This document shows positions 7,146-15,285 of a DNA stretch of 64,000 nt, piece after piece (the first letter of the stretch is position 1; each line of letters starts with the position of its first letter). The notes beneath the pieces are model-generated. The model saw only the letters and a program-made list of their open reading frames with translations, was not told where the DNA came from and did not search any database. Source of the DNA: Paenibacillus methanolicus (GTDB lineage: Bacteria > Bacillota > Bacilli > Paenibacillales > Paenibacillaceae); assembly GCF_008124765.1 (NCBI RefSeq), contig NZ_VNHS01000017.1, positions 1 through 64,000 on the forward strand, in the 5' to 3' direction. The position numbers and the translations under genes were made by a program.

Positions 7146-9101
7146 TTAAGCCGGATGCTTCTCTTCATTGCCAACATTGTCGACGCTATAGAAGTCCAAT
7201 CTACGTTCGCCAACCTGATCCATTTCGAAAGGACCTGAGTACGTTTTCCATTCGCCTCCGTTGATCCGGTAGTAGGTCGCTTTAACCCCCGTCGTCTGAT
7301 CATAAGCCCTCAGGGTGACAGTATAGCTTTTAATATACGTTTTGTCGGCGCTCCAGTTCGGAGTCAGTGTACTCTTGGTGAAGGGAATGTCAGAGTCGAT
7401 CTTAATGACTATCCGCTGCTGCCCTTCTTGATTACCATTGTTATCTGTGCTGTTAAAGTCGAGGACGTAATGATGGGTATCCTCTCCGGTCAGAACGAAC
7501 GGTCCCGTATAAGTTTGTCTAGGACCATTATTAATATCGTAGCGCGTATCGCGGACGCCTGTTCCCGCAGGATCGTCCTGGGCAAGGAATTCGACCCGGG
7601 CCCCTGCTTTGTACCAACCGTCATAAACGGGGGTGGCGCCATTGACCAACATCTGTGTTTTAGGAGGGGTGATATCATTCGGCGTCGCATGGATGGCGAG
7701 AATGGAGCCACCTGTTATGCTGTAGAATTGGTTGCCCTTATATAGAAGTCTCCCCAAGTCCGCAAGTACAGGGAACGGCTCATTCACGTCACCATGAGAG
7801 TAATAACATATTTGGTTACTAATGCATGGGCCTAAAATTTCACCATCGGGGCTTATTACGCTTGTTCCGATTGCCGGTATTAGCTTGGATTCACCCTGCG
7901 GGGAGATCATCCACCCTTGGTAAGTGCCTTGGCTATCTTTCTTGTAATAGATAATCCAGCCATTCTCGATATGATAACCGGTGTCATGTGGAGCAAGTTC
8001 GATATTTTCCGTTCCGTTATGCAGCATAAGGGCTTTTGGGTTCGAGCGCATATAGAGAGTCCGGATTCCGTCTGTCTTCGCTCCCGACTCCAGTACGCTA
8101 GGATCTGTCAACGCCGATAACTTGATGGATGCTCCATCTTTAAACTTGTATATCTTTCGATCCGAGGCGCTCAGGTAGACGATGCTCCCATCTTCCGATA
8201 GATCGCTCAACCAACCATTATCTGTCACAACCGACTCCACTCCGGTCAGCAGGTTTTTGGAAATAACGGCACGCTGCCTTTGGAACGCTGCTATATGGCC
8301 TTGCACCTCGTAATCAGCCGAATAAAACTGACCGTCAGTATCCTCGCCCAGGAGAATGAGCTCGCCGTTCTTATATTCCGTTAGCTCCTCATGGGCGTAC
8401 GCTATTTCTTGCACAAACAATGCGCCTTTAGGAGTCAGGACTGCCTTGGGCCCTCCATGCCGATTCGTTTGGAACTTGTCGGTCAGTACGATTTCCTGGC
8501 GGGTGTGCCGATCGAGGAGTTTGAGCACGTTATTCAAGTCGCCCGTTGTACTATAGTCGAAGCCGGTATATAGGATTTTGTCATCGTTGAAATCTAAAAT
8601 TTCCCCGTTTACGGCATCCACAACCGAATAAGAAGGGCTCCGATCCAGAAATATTGTTTTCTTTGCATAGCCTGCTCCCCAAGCCTCGATGTTCATCGTG
8701 ACTTTTCTAGCATTAATCGCAGAAGGGATGGGGACGGTTTTGCGAATTTGGCCGGCGCCCGTGGCAAGATAATGCCGCTCAAAACCATCGTATATGATAA
8801 AAGCGGTGATATTCGCAGGCTGTCCATCCGGTTTGTACGCGGAAATGTCGAGCTCCATCGAATCTTTCGCTATGGCGCCGTCCAGCGGTTTGTTGACGAT
8901 CAAACCTGTCGGCATGCTGGCCTCGGCATTTACTTGAATCTCAGCATGGTTTTCTTCACCTGATGCGGAGGTCTGCGCCGCGCCAGAGCCCTCCAATGGT
9001 GTCTCGGCGAATGCCGGCGTAACGGAAGCGAGGAGAAGTACAACGAGTAAAGCAGGGAGGAGTACCAATTTTCCATACTTACGGAAAAAAAGCTTGTACA
9101 T
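7146..9101 (-). CDS. Secreted multidomain protein with C-terminal OmpL47-type domains, paralogue 2
   Basis: 651 residues, with the same plan as the paralogue at 4814-6802: signal peptide to about residue 32, a beta-rich N-terminal domain, a central region of propeller-like strands, then two OmpL47/Ig-like domains and the same truncated-looking C-terminus. From the segment GGSILAIHATPNDITPPKTQ onward the two proteins are almost identical. Between about residues 35 and 430 they share only part of their residues, with several insertions and deletions. The promoter region and RBS are the same as for paralogue 1. Retention of two full-length reading frames argues that both are functional. Confidence 0.75.
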   Translation of the reverse strand: MYKLFFRKYGKLVLLPALLVVLLLASVTPAFAETPLEGSGAAQTSASGEENHAEIQVNAEASMPTGLIVNKPLDGAIAKDSMELDISAYKPDGQPANITAFIIYDGFERHYLATGAGQIRKTVPIPSAINARKVTMNIEAWGAGYAKKTIFLDRSPSYSVVDAVNGEILDFNDDKILYTGFDYSTTGDLNNVLKLLDRHTRQEIVLTDKFQTNRHGGPKAVLTPKGALFVQEIAYAHEELTEYKNGELILLGEDTDGQFYSADYEVQGHIAAFQRQRAVISKNLLTGVESVVTDNGWLSDLSEDGSIVYLSASDRKIYKFKDGASIKLSALTDPSVLESGAKTDGIRTLYMRSNPKALMLHNGTENIELAPHDTGYHIENGWIIYYKKDSQGTYQGWMISPQGESKLIPAIGTSVISPDGEILGPCISNQICYYSHGDVNEPFPVLADLGRLLYKGNQFYSITGGSILAIHATPNDITPPKTQMLVNGATPVYDGWYKAGARVEFLAQDDPAGTGVRDTRYDINNGPRQTYTGPFVLTGEDTHHYVLDFNSTDNNGNQEGQQRIVIKIDSDIPFTKSTLTPNWSADKTYIKSYTVTLRAYDQTTGVKATYYRINGGEWKTYSGPFEMDQVGERRLDFYSVDNVGNEEKHPA

Positions 9102-9263
9102 ATTCTGACCACCAATCTATAACATAATAACTTACAAAATTGATTATATTTCACATTGATACGAAATGTATATAATCTATTGTAATTAGTCGTATATTAT
9201 AAATTTCATTCTGATCTCCAGCGCCAAAGACACCTTTTGTCATTTAATAAGATTCGGACAGAA

Positions 9264-9372
9264 TAAAGAGCGTCAGACATAACGTCCGACGCTCTTTATT
9301 CTGTCTATCCCGAGCGCCGCCTCCGCAGCGAGCTGCTTCAAAGCGGCGCTTTATGATACCAATATACATACG
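9264..9372 (-). terminator. Double-hairpin terminator, repeat copy 3
   Basis: Third copy, with a longer first stem (ACAGAATAAAGAGCGTC paired with GACGCTCTTTATTCTGT) and the same second GC-rich stem. It lies downstream of the leftward WG-repeat gene. The downstream spacer shared by copies 1 and 2 is missing here. Confidence 0.7.
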
Positions 9373-9565
9373 CTATTCGAGATCATAAGCGACTATGTTA
9401 TATGTTGCAACAATAATAAAACCATCGAACAAGGGGGGCTGTTTGGGGCGTTACTTACCTGACATCGGTTCAGGCTGCGTCAGAGCAGGCACTCTGGACA
9501 GTTTGGTCTTTTGTACGTGATGTGATGAAGGAAATATCGGTGCTTCTGTCTGTCCAAAAGCTGCT
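9373..9565. other. Gene-free spacer downstream of the WG-repeat gene
   Basis: No convincing reading frame with an RBS on either strand. The segment is of mixed composition and includes short inverted repeats, but nothing I can name. Confidence 0.4.
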
Positions 9566-10495
9566 CTAGCGACATTTATCTCGAAATGAAATTAGACCAC
9601 TAGATACTTCTTGACCTAATTTTTTATTGGCAATAAATTTAACTTCCCCTGTAATTGATAAAAGACCGTCAGTTCCGTCTTTATTGATTATTGCGTATCC
9701 ATTCTTGAACCGCTCAGCTTCATCAAATTGAGGGGTTATATGTATTCTTCCTTCATTGTCAATATAACCCCACTTGCCATTCAGCTTCACAGGTGCGTAT
9801 CCTTCTGAGTAATTCTTATACTCTTCGTATAGTGGTTTAACTAACACGGTGCCGTTCTTATTAAGCAGCCCGATTTTTTTTAAGCCAAAGAATGCGACAT
9901 CGTCATTAAAATTTGACAAAAAGTTATACCTGAATGGTACTACTGTTTCACCAAATTTATCTATTGCTCCCCATTTTCCTCCCTTAAAGACAACTCCTAA
10001 CTCGTTAGAGAATTTGTTTGCCATATCATACTCTATAGGGATAGCAACTTCTCCCTGATTATCAAGATACCCAAAATTCATTTTTTGTTTAATAAGTGCT
10101 CTATCATTATTCAGATTACCGAACAGTCTAAAATCACTAATAATGATATCGCCATTAGAATCAAGTAAATGAACTTCTTTTCCTAGCTTGCCTCTAATCT
10201 GATTGTTCTCATATACGGTGATTCGATCATACTTACATGGGATCACCGACTCCAGTGATTTATTTAAAACCCCATACTTATCCTTTTCTTTATCATAAAC
10301 CCAAAAAAGGCCGCTCTTCACTGGTCCAGCAGCTGTAAATTGGCTTAATCTAATCGTTTCTCCACTTTGCTTCATAATGAATATCTCATTATTTTTAGTT
10401 ACCAAAGCAATTCCGTCACCAAATTCCTCCACCTCATCAAATACTGGTTCAATTACAACGTCCCCATTTATATTCAGAAAACCGTATTTCCCCAT
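9566..10495 (-). CDS. WG-repeat (KWG) protein
   Basis: 309 residues from the ATG at 10495, with a clear AAAGGACGAG RBS. It is built from repeats of about 35-45 residues of the type G-K-W/Y-G-x-I/L-D/N-x-x-G-x-x-x-I-x-P-x-F-D, for example GKYGFLNINGDVVIEPVFDE at the N-terminus and GKWGYIDNEGRIHITPQFDE near residue 240. WG repeats form beta-rich solenoids and are usually binding scaffolds. There is no signal peptide, so it is probably cytoplasmic. Composition is AT-rich compared with the replication module, as expected of a cargo gene. Confidence 0.8.
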   Translation of the reverse strand: MGKYGFLNINGDVVIEPVFDEVEEFGDGIALVTKNNEIFIMKQSGETIRLSQFTAAGPVKSGLFWVYDKEKDKYGVLNKSLESVIPCKYDRITVYENNQIRGKLGKEVHLLDSNGDIIISDFRLFGNLNNDRALIKQKMNFGYLDNQGEVAIPIEYDMANKFSNELGVVFKGGKWGAIDKFGETVVPFRYNFLSNFNDDVAFFGLKKIGLLNKNGTVLVKPLYEEYKNYSEGYAPVKLNGKWGYIDNEGRIHITPQFDEAERFKNGYAIINKDGTDGLLSITGEVKFIANKKLGQEVSSGLISFRDKCR

Positions 10496-10850
10496 AGTCG
10501 ACTCGTCCTTTCTTTGTATTCAGTAATATCTCGCTGTTGGAATATCGGCAGGAGCCCAGTTTAAGTCTTTCAACTTGTCCCATGCTAAACGTTCATGTTC
10601 CGGGGCTATAGGTATAGTAGGACTAGAATATTATAAGGCTGCCAGCCCAACAGCCAGCAGCCTTCGTTTTGGGAAGATAGTTGCATTTGAGTTTCAAATA
10701 AACGAACACTTGTTCTGTTTTATAGTCCTATGGTATTATTTGTATACAAGATGGAGAGGTGACCGGCTATAAAAAAGAAAATCAGTCTGGATAACTTGGC
10801 AGTCTTACTCGGGAAAAAGCCAGGTCATTATCAAGTGAAATTGGGCATTC
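10496..10850. other. Intergenic control region with LexA-like promoter
   Basis: The region holds the 5' end of the leftward WG gene, a hairpin GGCTGCCAGCC-CAACA-GCCAGCAGCC near 10641-10668 and the LexA-like promoter listed separately. Downstream of that promoter is a 59-codon frame (10769-10948) that follows GGAGAGG but has ATA in the start position and no ATG/GTG/TTG there. It runs into the antisense of the repressor gene. I do not call it as a gene. Confidence 0.4.
10703..10739 (+). promoter_or_regulatory. LexA-like box overlapping a sigma-A-type promoter
   Basis: CGAACACTTGTTCT (10703-10716) closely matches the Gram-positive SOS box CGAAC-N4-GTTCG. It overlaps a -35-like TTGTTC (10710-10715), which stands 18 bases from a TATTAT (10734-10739). 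An SOS-controlled rightward transcript at this spot would fit damage-induced excision or induction of the element. Two positions deviate from the consensus. Confidence 0.5.
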
Positions 10851-11243
10851 TTAATCTTCAAAGCGACGATCAAGTCGGATCAGCTCAATCAGCTTCTTCC
10901 ACTCCTTCGGGGTCAGTGGACGTCCATCGATCTCGAACTGATTCATAAGCTCCTCATCAGTCAATTCAATTTTTCCAATAAACTCTCGCTCATTTTCCAT
11001 CGAGTCGGGAGTTTTTTTTGTTTCGTCATCAGAGCTGCCCATGAGATAGTCTGTAGTCGTGTTGAACAATTCAGCAAGTTTGACGAATGTCCCCCACTGA
11101 GGAACTGCCCGACCGAGCTCATAGTTTGTAACGCTTACCCTATCCACTTCTAGTAATTCAGCTAATTCTAATTGGGTCCAACCCTTACGGTTACGCATTT
11201 CTTTTATTCGTTTTGCCACTATTAGCTTTTGTGCTTTATCCAT
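10851..11243 (-). CDS. CI-like XRE-family repressor
   Basis: 130 residues from the ATG at 11243 (an upstream frame extension lacks an RBS and covers the operators). Residues 9-65 are a classic XRE helix-turn-helix: KRIKEMRNRKGWTQLELAEL, then DRVSVTNYELGRAVP as the recognition part. Residues 66-130 are acidic with no LexA/CI autoprotease Ser-Lys dyad that I can see, so induction is more likely through an anti-repressor or ImmA-type protease (none in the window) than by self-cleavage. It is divergent from the Cro-like gene and shares the operator region with it, which identifies it as the likely maintenance repressor of the element. Confidence 0.8.
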   Translation of the reverse strand: MDKAQKLIVAKRIKEMRNRKGWTQLELAELLEVDRVSVTNYELGRAVPQWGTFVKLAELFNTTTDYLMGSSDDETKKTPDSMENEREFIGKIELTDEELMNQFEIDGRPLTPKEWKKLIELIRLDRRFED

Positions 11244-11270
11244 CGATACACCATCCAGAAAAATAATGGG

Positions 11271-11300
11271 TTGACGTGCATAAAAAGCACATGCTATTAT
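11271..11300 (+). promoter_or_regulatory. Rightward promoter of the Cro-like gene
   Basis: TTGACG (11271-11276) and TATTAT (11295-11300), separated by 18 bases with a TGC just before the -10. Operator A lies within the spacer and touches the -35, so a bound repressor would block polymerase. Confidence 0.6.
11276..11290. promoter_or_regulatory. Repressor operator A
   Basis: GTGCATAAAAAGCAC: half-sites GTGCA and (mismatched) AGCAC around a 5-bp centre. It agrees with operator C at 12 of 15 positions and lies inside the rightward promoter. Confidence 0.55.
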
Positions 11301-11306
11301 TTGCAT

Positions 11307-11321
11307 GTGCAGTAAATGCAC
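11307..11321. promoter_or_regulatory. Repressor operator B
   Basis: GTGCAGTAAATGCAC: perfect GTGCA/TGCAC half-sites around a 5-bp centre. Its centre is 31 bp from that of operator A, close to three helical turns, which permits cooperative binding on one DNA face. Confidence 0.6.
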
Positions 11322-11361
11322 ATTCAAGAATAGCATACGCAATGGAAAGGAGGTTTATGCA

Positions 11362-11607
11362 TTGTCAAAAAGGAAAGCTGACCCTCGCATCATTCAAAAG
11401 CGCACGCGTTTTCGGGAGCTCCGTCTCGCCAAAGATAAGTCCCAGCGTGCAATGAGTTTGGATTTTGACTGTAGCGAAAGTTGGATTCGAAGCATTGAAC
11501 ATGGGCGATGTAATCCGGAACTAAAATTCGCTTTTCGACTGGCCGAATATTTGGGTTCCACCGTAGACGATGTTTTTCAAGATCTGAAGGATTGCCCTTT
11601 TTTTTAA
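11362..11607 (+). CDS. Cro-like XRE-family regulator
   Basis: 81 residues from a TTG at 11362, placed eight bases after AAAGGAGG; no ATG in this frame fits as well. The helix-turn-helix covers residues 12-65, with AMSLDFDCSESWIRSIEHGR as the core and a typical final helix FAFRLAEYLGSTVDDVF. It is short and lacks a C-terminal effector domain, as in Cro-type early regulators and Cop/YvaO-like proteins. It is divergent from the CI-like gene. Confidence 0.7.
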   Translation: MSKRKADPRIIQKRTRFRELRLAKDKSQRAMSLDFDCSESWIRSIEHGRCNPELKFAFRLAEYLGSTVDDVFQDLKDCPFF

Positions 11608-11614
11608 GTCTAAT

Positions 11615-11629
11615 GTGCATTTAATGCAC
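11615..11629. promoter_or_regulatory. Repressor operator C
   Basis: GTGCATTTAATGCAC is a perfect palindrome around a central T, just after the Cro-like gene. A -10-like TATATTATA follows at 11642-11650, so this operator probably covers the -35 region of a second early promoter that drives the replication module. Confidence 0.6.
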
Positions 11630-11742
11630 CTTTGCCTACAATATATTATAGAGCGTTCAATCATCTAGCGCAACGCGAACAAATGCGAACATGTAAGCTA
11701 TTTGCTTACTTTTTACAAATATCAATTTAGGGAGTGGAGTCA

Positions 11743-11916
11743 ATGCGTAACGGAGACATGTTGCTGAAGGAGCTACTTCCAGCTGGACAGACTTCGGGGC
11801 CGGTTTACGCAAGTGGATTGCTCAAGGGGACGGAAGCCCGCCAAATGGTCGCTGACTTCAAGGCCGGCATGACAATCCGCTCGATGACAGCCCGCATCCT
11901 GGAGGAGCACCGATGA
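11743..11916 (+). CDS. Small protein at the head of the early operon
   Basis: 57 residues; the ATG at 11743 follows GGGAGTGGAG, with a GTG three codons upstream as an alternative. The C-terminal half (TEARQMVADFKAGMTIRSMT) looks like a short helical or DNA-binding segment. Its stop overlaps the start of the next XRE gene by four bases. Function unknown. Confidence 0.55.
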   Translation: MRNGDMLLKELLPAGQTSGPVYASGLLKGTEARQMVADFKAGMTIRSMTARILEEHR

Positions 11917-12146
11917 GCACGGCTGCACAGACGCTGGCCGAACGGATCTATGAGCTGCGGATCGAGAGTAGGCTGACGCAGGACGAGACGGCGGCCAGGT
12001 TGGGGATCAGCAGAATGGCGCTGTCGCATTTCGAAACGCGCAAGCGGCGCCCGGGGATCCTCATGCTGGATACGATAGCCGATCACTTTAACGTTTCGAC
12101 CGACTACCTGCTCGGGCGGACGAATGAAAGGGGAACGAGTGTATGA
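11913..12146 (+). CDS. XRE-family regulator
   Basis: 77 residues with one helix-turn-helix at residues 8-63: RIYELRIESRLTQDETAARL, then SRMALSHFETRKRRP. The last part (IADHFNVSTDYLLGRT) is the standard fourth and fifth helix of the family. The ATGA overlap with the preceding gene and the GTATGA overlap with the following one show co-translation. It is the fourth HTH regulator of the element and probably acts on early or replication genes. Confidence 0.8.
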   Translation: MSTAAQTLAERIYELRIESRLTQDETAARLGISRMALSHFETRKRRPGILMLDTIADHFNVSTDYLLGRTNERGTSV

Positions 12147-12271
12147 AAAAGCGTAAGTGGAAGCGCGAGAAGCTGTGGGTCCAGCGCAACGAGCAAGGCG
12201 TCATCGTCGGTGTGCGGGAAGATGAGCCGCCTAAACCAAATCAACTGAAGGGAGAGAAGGTTCTTGGCTAA
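12143..12271 (+). CDS. 42-residue basic protein
   Basis: Starts at the ATG at 12143 inside the stop of the XRE gene and ends inside the start of the ATPase gene. The N-terminus is strongly basic (KKRKWKREKLW). Coupling on both sides is the main support. Unknown function. Confidence 0.5.
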   Translation: MKKRKWKREKLWVQRNEQGVIVGVREDEPPKPNQLKGEKVLG

Positions 12272-14252
12272 TCAACGCATGGTTCTCCTCGAACTGGAGC
12301 TGACGGGCTTCAAGGGTGCGCGCAACTTCAAACTGGACTCGGCCGGCGGCGCTGATCTTGACATATTCGGCGAAAACGCAGCGGGTAAGACGACGCTGTT
12401 CGATGCCTTCACCTGGCTCAAGTTCGATAAGGACAGCCAGAACAAGAAGGACTTCAACATTAAGACGCTGGACACGGCGGGTAATGTTGAGCAAAGCGGA
12501 GCCAACCATGAGGTGCGCGCGGTGCTGCAGATCAATGGAAAGCGCGTCGAGCTGCGGAAGGTCTTCCGTGAGAAATGGTCAAAGAAACGCGGATCCGCGG
12601 TTGCAGAATTCACCGGCCACGAGACGGATTACTTTATAGACGGCGTGCCGGTCAAGAAAGGCGAGTTCACCGCCTACGTGGACGGCATTATGAAAGAGGA
12701 CCTTTTCAAGCTGTTGACCAGCCCGACGTTCTTCAATGAACAGCTGAAATGGCAAGACCGCCGAAAGAAATTGCTCGAGGTGTGCGGCGACATGTCCGAC
12801 GCCGATGTCATCGCGGGAAACGATCAACTGGCGGAGCTGCCGGCCATTCTGGGCGACCGGTCGATCGAAGATCAGCGCAAGGTGATCGCGGCCAAGCGCG
12901 CTGAGATTAACAAGGAAATCGAGAAGATCCCTACCAGGATCGACGAGGTAAACCGTTCGTTCCCTGACCTGCCGACTCATAGCGAAGACATGCTGGACCA
13001 GCAAATCGAAGCCCTGAAGGGCCGCATCGCTGCGAAGGAAGCCGAACAACAGCGGATCGAGTCTGGTGGGGAATTGGCGGCAAAGCAAAAGCGCGTCGTT
13101 GAAATCGAAGGCGAGTTGCTGCAGATCAAGAACGAAGCGCAGGCCGGTGTACTCGATGAGTTGTCCGCCAAGCGGCGAGCGGTGGACGAGCTGCGGCGCA
13201 AGGCGCAGGATATCGAGTTCGAGCTCTACACCATCCAGCGACAGGTCGACAAGAATGAGTCTCTCACCAAGGAACGAGAAGCCGAGGCTGAGAAGCTGCG
13301 AGCTGAATGGCGCAAGGTCGATGCGGAAACATTCGATGGACATTCGCATGCCACCGACTGCCCTACGTGCGGCCAAGCTTTACCGGAGGAACGGATAGCC
13401 GAAGCACACGAGAAGGCGAAGCAGGTGTTCAACGTCAGCAAGTCTGATCGCAAGGAAAAGATTTTCATCAGGGGCAAGACGGCGGCCGATGAGGCGGAGC
13501 GACTGAAGGCAGCCAATGTTGGGCTTTTGAGCAAGTTTGAGGACATGCAAACGCGATTGCAGGGAGCGCGAGGCGCGGTTGCGTTTGGAGAAACAGAACT
13601 TGAAGAGATCTCCCCGGCCCCGGATTTCATGACCAATCCAGCATACAAGGCCAAGCTCGAAGAGAAGGCGGCCATCGAGTCTGAGATCACCGGACTACGA
13701 TCTTCATCACAAAGCGCGATCGCAGATGTACGGATCCAGTTGGCGAAGTTGCGGACCGAGGTCGAGGCCCAGGAGCGCAACAAGGCAAAATTCGGCCAGA
13801 TCAATGCGGCGAAGCAGCGGATTGCCGATCTGAAAGCGGAGGAGCGGCAGCTGGCCACGGCTTACGAGCAATTGGAGCGCGAGCTGTTCTTGACCGAGGA
13901 ATTCATTCAGACCAAGGTCCAACTCCTTGAGGAAAGGATCAACAGCAAATTCCGATACGCACGCTTCAAGCTGTTTGAGACGCAGATCAACGGCGGCTTG
14001 GCAGAATGCTGCGAGACGCTGTACAACGGCGTGCCATATAGCGACATGAACAACGCCGCCCGGATCAACGTCGGGCTCGACATCATCAATACTCTTTCAG
14101 AGCATTACGGTTTCACTGCACCGATCTTCATCGATAACGCGGAGGCGGTCACTGATCTGGCACAGACACGTGGGCAGCAGATCCGGCTGATCGTAAGCAA
14201 GGGCGACAAGAAACTTCGCGTCGTACCGGCAAATAACCAGGAGGCGATCTAA
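12264..14252 (+). CDS. SbcC/Rad50-like ATPase of the phage recombination module
   Basis: 662 residues from a TTG at 12264. Walker A is GENAAGKTT at residues 36-44. Two long coiled-coil arms (about 200-350 and 380-580) surround a zinc-hook CPTC at residues 366-369, and the C-terminal lobe follows. This is the layout of SMC-like Rad50/SbcC proteins that bring DNA ends together and drive a nuclease partner. Compared with chromosomal SbcC (about 1,000 residues) the arms are short, as in phage versions. It is followed without a gap by RecT, and the MBL protein downstream is the likely nuclease partner. Together they would give an end-resection plus annealing system analogous in role to lambda Red. 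Confidence 0.85.
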   Translation: MANQRMVLLELELTGFKGARNFKLDSAGGADLDIFGENAAGKTTLFDAFTWLKFDKDSQNKKDFNIKTLDTAGNVEQSGANHEVRAVLQINGKRVELRKVFREKWSKKRGSAVAEFTGHETDYFIDGVPVKKGEFTAYVDGIMKEDLFKLLTSPTFFNEQLKWQDRRKKLLEVCGDMSDADVIAGNDQLAELPAILGDRSIEDQRKVIAAKRAEINKEIEKIPTRIDEVNRSFPDLPTHSEDMLDQQIEALKGRIAAKEAEQQRIESGGELAAKQKRVVEIEGELLQIKNEAQAGVLDELSAKRRAVDELRRKAQDIEFELYTIQRQVDKNESLTKEREAEAEKLRAEWRKVDAETFDGHSHATDCPTCGQALPEERIAEAHEKAKQVFNVSKSDRKEKIFIRGKTAADEAERLKAANVGLLSKFEDMQTRLQGARGAVAFGETELEEISPAPDFMTNPAYKAKLEEKAAIESEITGLRSSSQSAIADVRIQLAKLRTEVEAQERNKAKFGQINAAKQRIADLKAEERQLATAYEQLERELFLTEEFIQTKVQLLEERINSKFRYARFKLFETQINGGLAECCETLYNGVPYSDMNNAARINVGLDIINTLSEHYGFTAPIFIDNAEAVTDLAQTRGQQIRLIVSKGDKKLRVVPANNQEAI

Positions 14253-15272
14253 TTGAACGAACAACAAAACAAGCAGCAGCTTACCAAAGTGGATTTGTCA
14301 GCGTCAGAACGATTCATGAACAAGGTGGTCACAGAGTACAGCAGCGGTGTAGGCGCGGTAGCGCTGACCAACTTCCAGCAGCGCCTGGCGCAGAATTACT
14401 TCGTTGCCATTGACTCGGCTCTGAAGATGGCCGAGGAGAAGCGTCTGAAGAAACGGCAAAACCAAGACCCTCTTGCGGTCACCTGGCAGAATGTCAATAT
14501 GGAGAAGCTTTCGCGCGACGTCGTAGCTATGGCGCGGATCGGCTTTGACCCGGCTCAGAAAAACCACATCAATATGGTCCCGTTCAAGAACAACACGCTC
14601 GGGAAATACGATATCACATTCGTCGAAGGCTACCGTGGTATGGAGCTGAAGGCCAAGAAATATGGGCTCGAAATCCCGGATCACGTTGTTGTCGAGGTCG
14701 TTTACAGCACGGACCGGTTCAAATCGATCAAGAAGGATCGAAACAATCCTTATGAGAACTACGAATTCGAAATCACGAACGAATTCGACCGCGGGGATGT
14801 AGTCGGTGGCTTTTATTTCCACATCTTTAATGACACGCCCGAGAAGAACAAGCTGGTCGTCATGAGCCTAAAGGACATCGAGAAGCGTAAGCCGCAGTAC
14901 GCCAGTGCTGAATTCTGGGGCGGCGAGAAGGACGTCTGGGAAAAGGATGAGTCGACCGGCCGCAACAAGAAGGTGGGGACTGAGAAGGTCGAGGGCTGGT
15001 ACGAAAAGATGGTCTGGAAGACGATCTACCGCGCCGCCTACGGAGATATCACGATCGACAGCCAGAAGATCGACGACGATTACATGCGACTGAAGCAGAA
15101 CGAAATCGACTTGACGGCCGCCGAGACGGCAGAAGAAATCCGCCAGAACGCCAATCGCGAAGTTATCGATGTCGACTTTACAGCTCACGATGCTGAGGCG
15201 GAGATCATCACCCCACAACAAGAGAGTGCGGTGCCAACTGAGCCGGGGGCCGGAAGCAGCCCGGGGTTCTGA
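14253..15272 (+). CDS. recT: RecT-type single-strand annealing protein
   Basis: 339 residues; the TTG start at 14253 abuts the stop of the ATPase gene. The core (about residues 30-270) has the RecT pattern: FQQRLAQNYFVAIDSALKMA, then DVVAMARIGFDPAQKNHINM, then YDITFVEGYRGMELKAKKYG. RecT coats single strands and pairs homologous ends during recombination-dependent replication. The C-terminal tail (about 60 residues) is acidic, disordered in look and ends in SSPGF. That resembles an interaction tail and echoes the end of the acidic protein at 24996-25508. Confidence 0.9.
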   Translation: MNEQQNKQQLTKVDLSASERFMNKVVTEYSSGVGAVALTNFQQRLAQNYFVAIDSALKMAEEKRLKKRQNQDPLAVTWQNVNMEKLSRDVVAMARIGFDPAQKNHINMVPFKNNTLGKYDITFVEGYRGMELKAKKYGLEIPDHVVVEVVYSTDRFKSIKKDRNNPYENYEFEITNEFDRGDVVGGFYFHIFNDTPEKNKLVVMSLKDIEKRKPQYASAEFWGGEKDVWEKDESTGRNKKVGTEKVEGWYEKMVWKTIYRAAYGDITIDSQKIDDDYMRLKQNEIDLTAAETAEEIRQNANREVIDVDFTAHDAEAEIITPQQESAVPTEPGAGSSPGF

Positions 15273-15285
15273 GGGAGGGCGCACA

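Larger units (their letters stand above)
4632..9263. repeat. 2.3-kb tandem duplication (units 4632-6963 and 6964-9263)
   Basis: Each unit consists of the double-hairpin terminator, an AT-rich spacer, a secreted-protein gene and its upstream region. The 180 bases flanking each stop codon, the last 450 bases of each gene and about 150 bases of upstream region are nearly identical between units, while the middles of the genes have diverged strongly. A third copy of the terminator block alone follows at 9264-9372. This pattern suggests an old duplication with later homogenisation of the ends, or selection for diversity in the middle. Confidence 0.85.

Noticed and set aside
10769..10948. 59-codon gene after the LexA-like promoter
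   Set aside because: The codon in start position is ATA and the frame overlaps the repressor gene in antisense; kept only as an observation.
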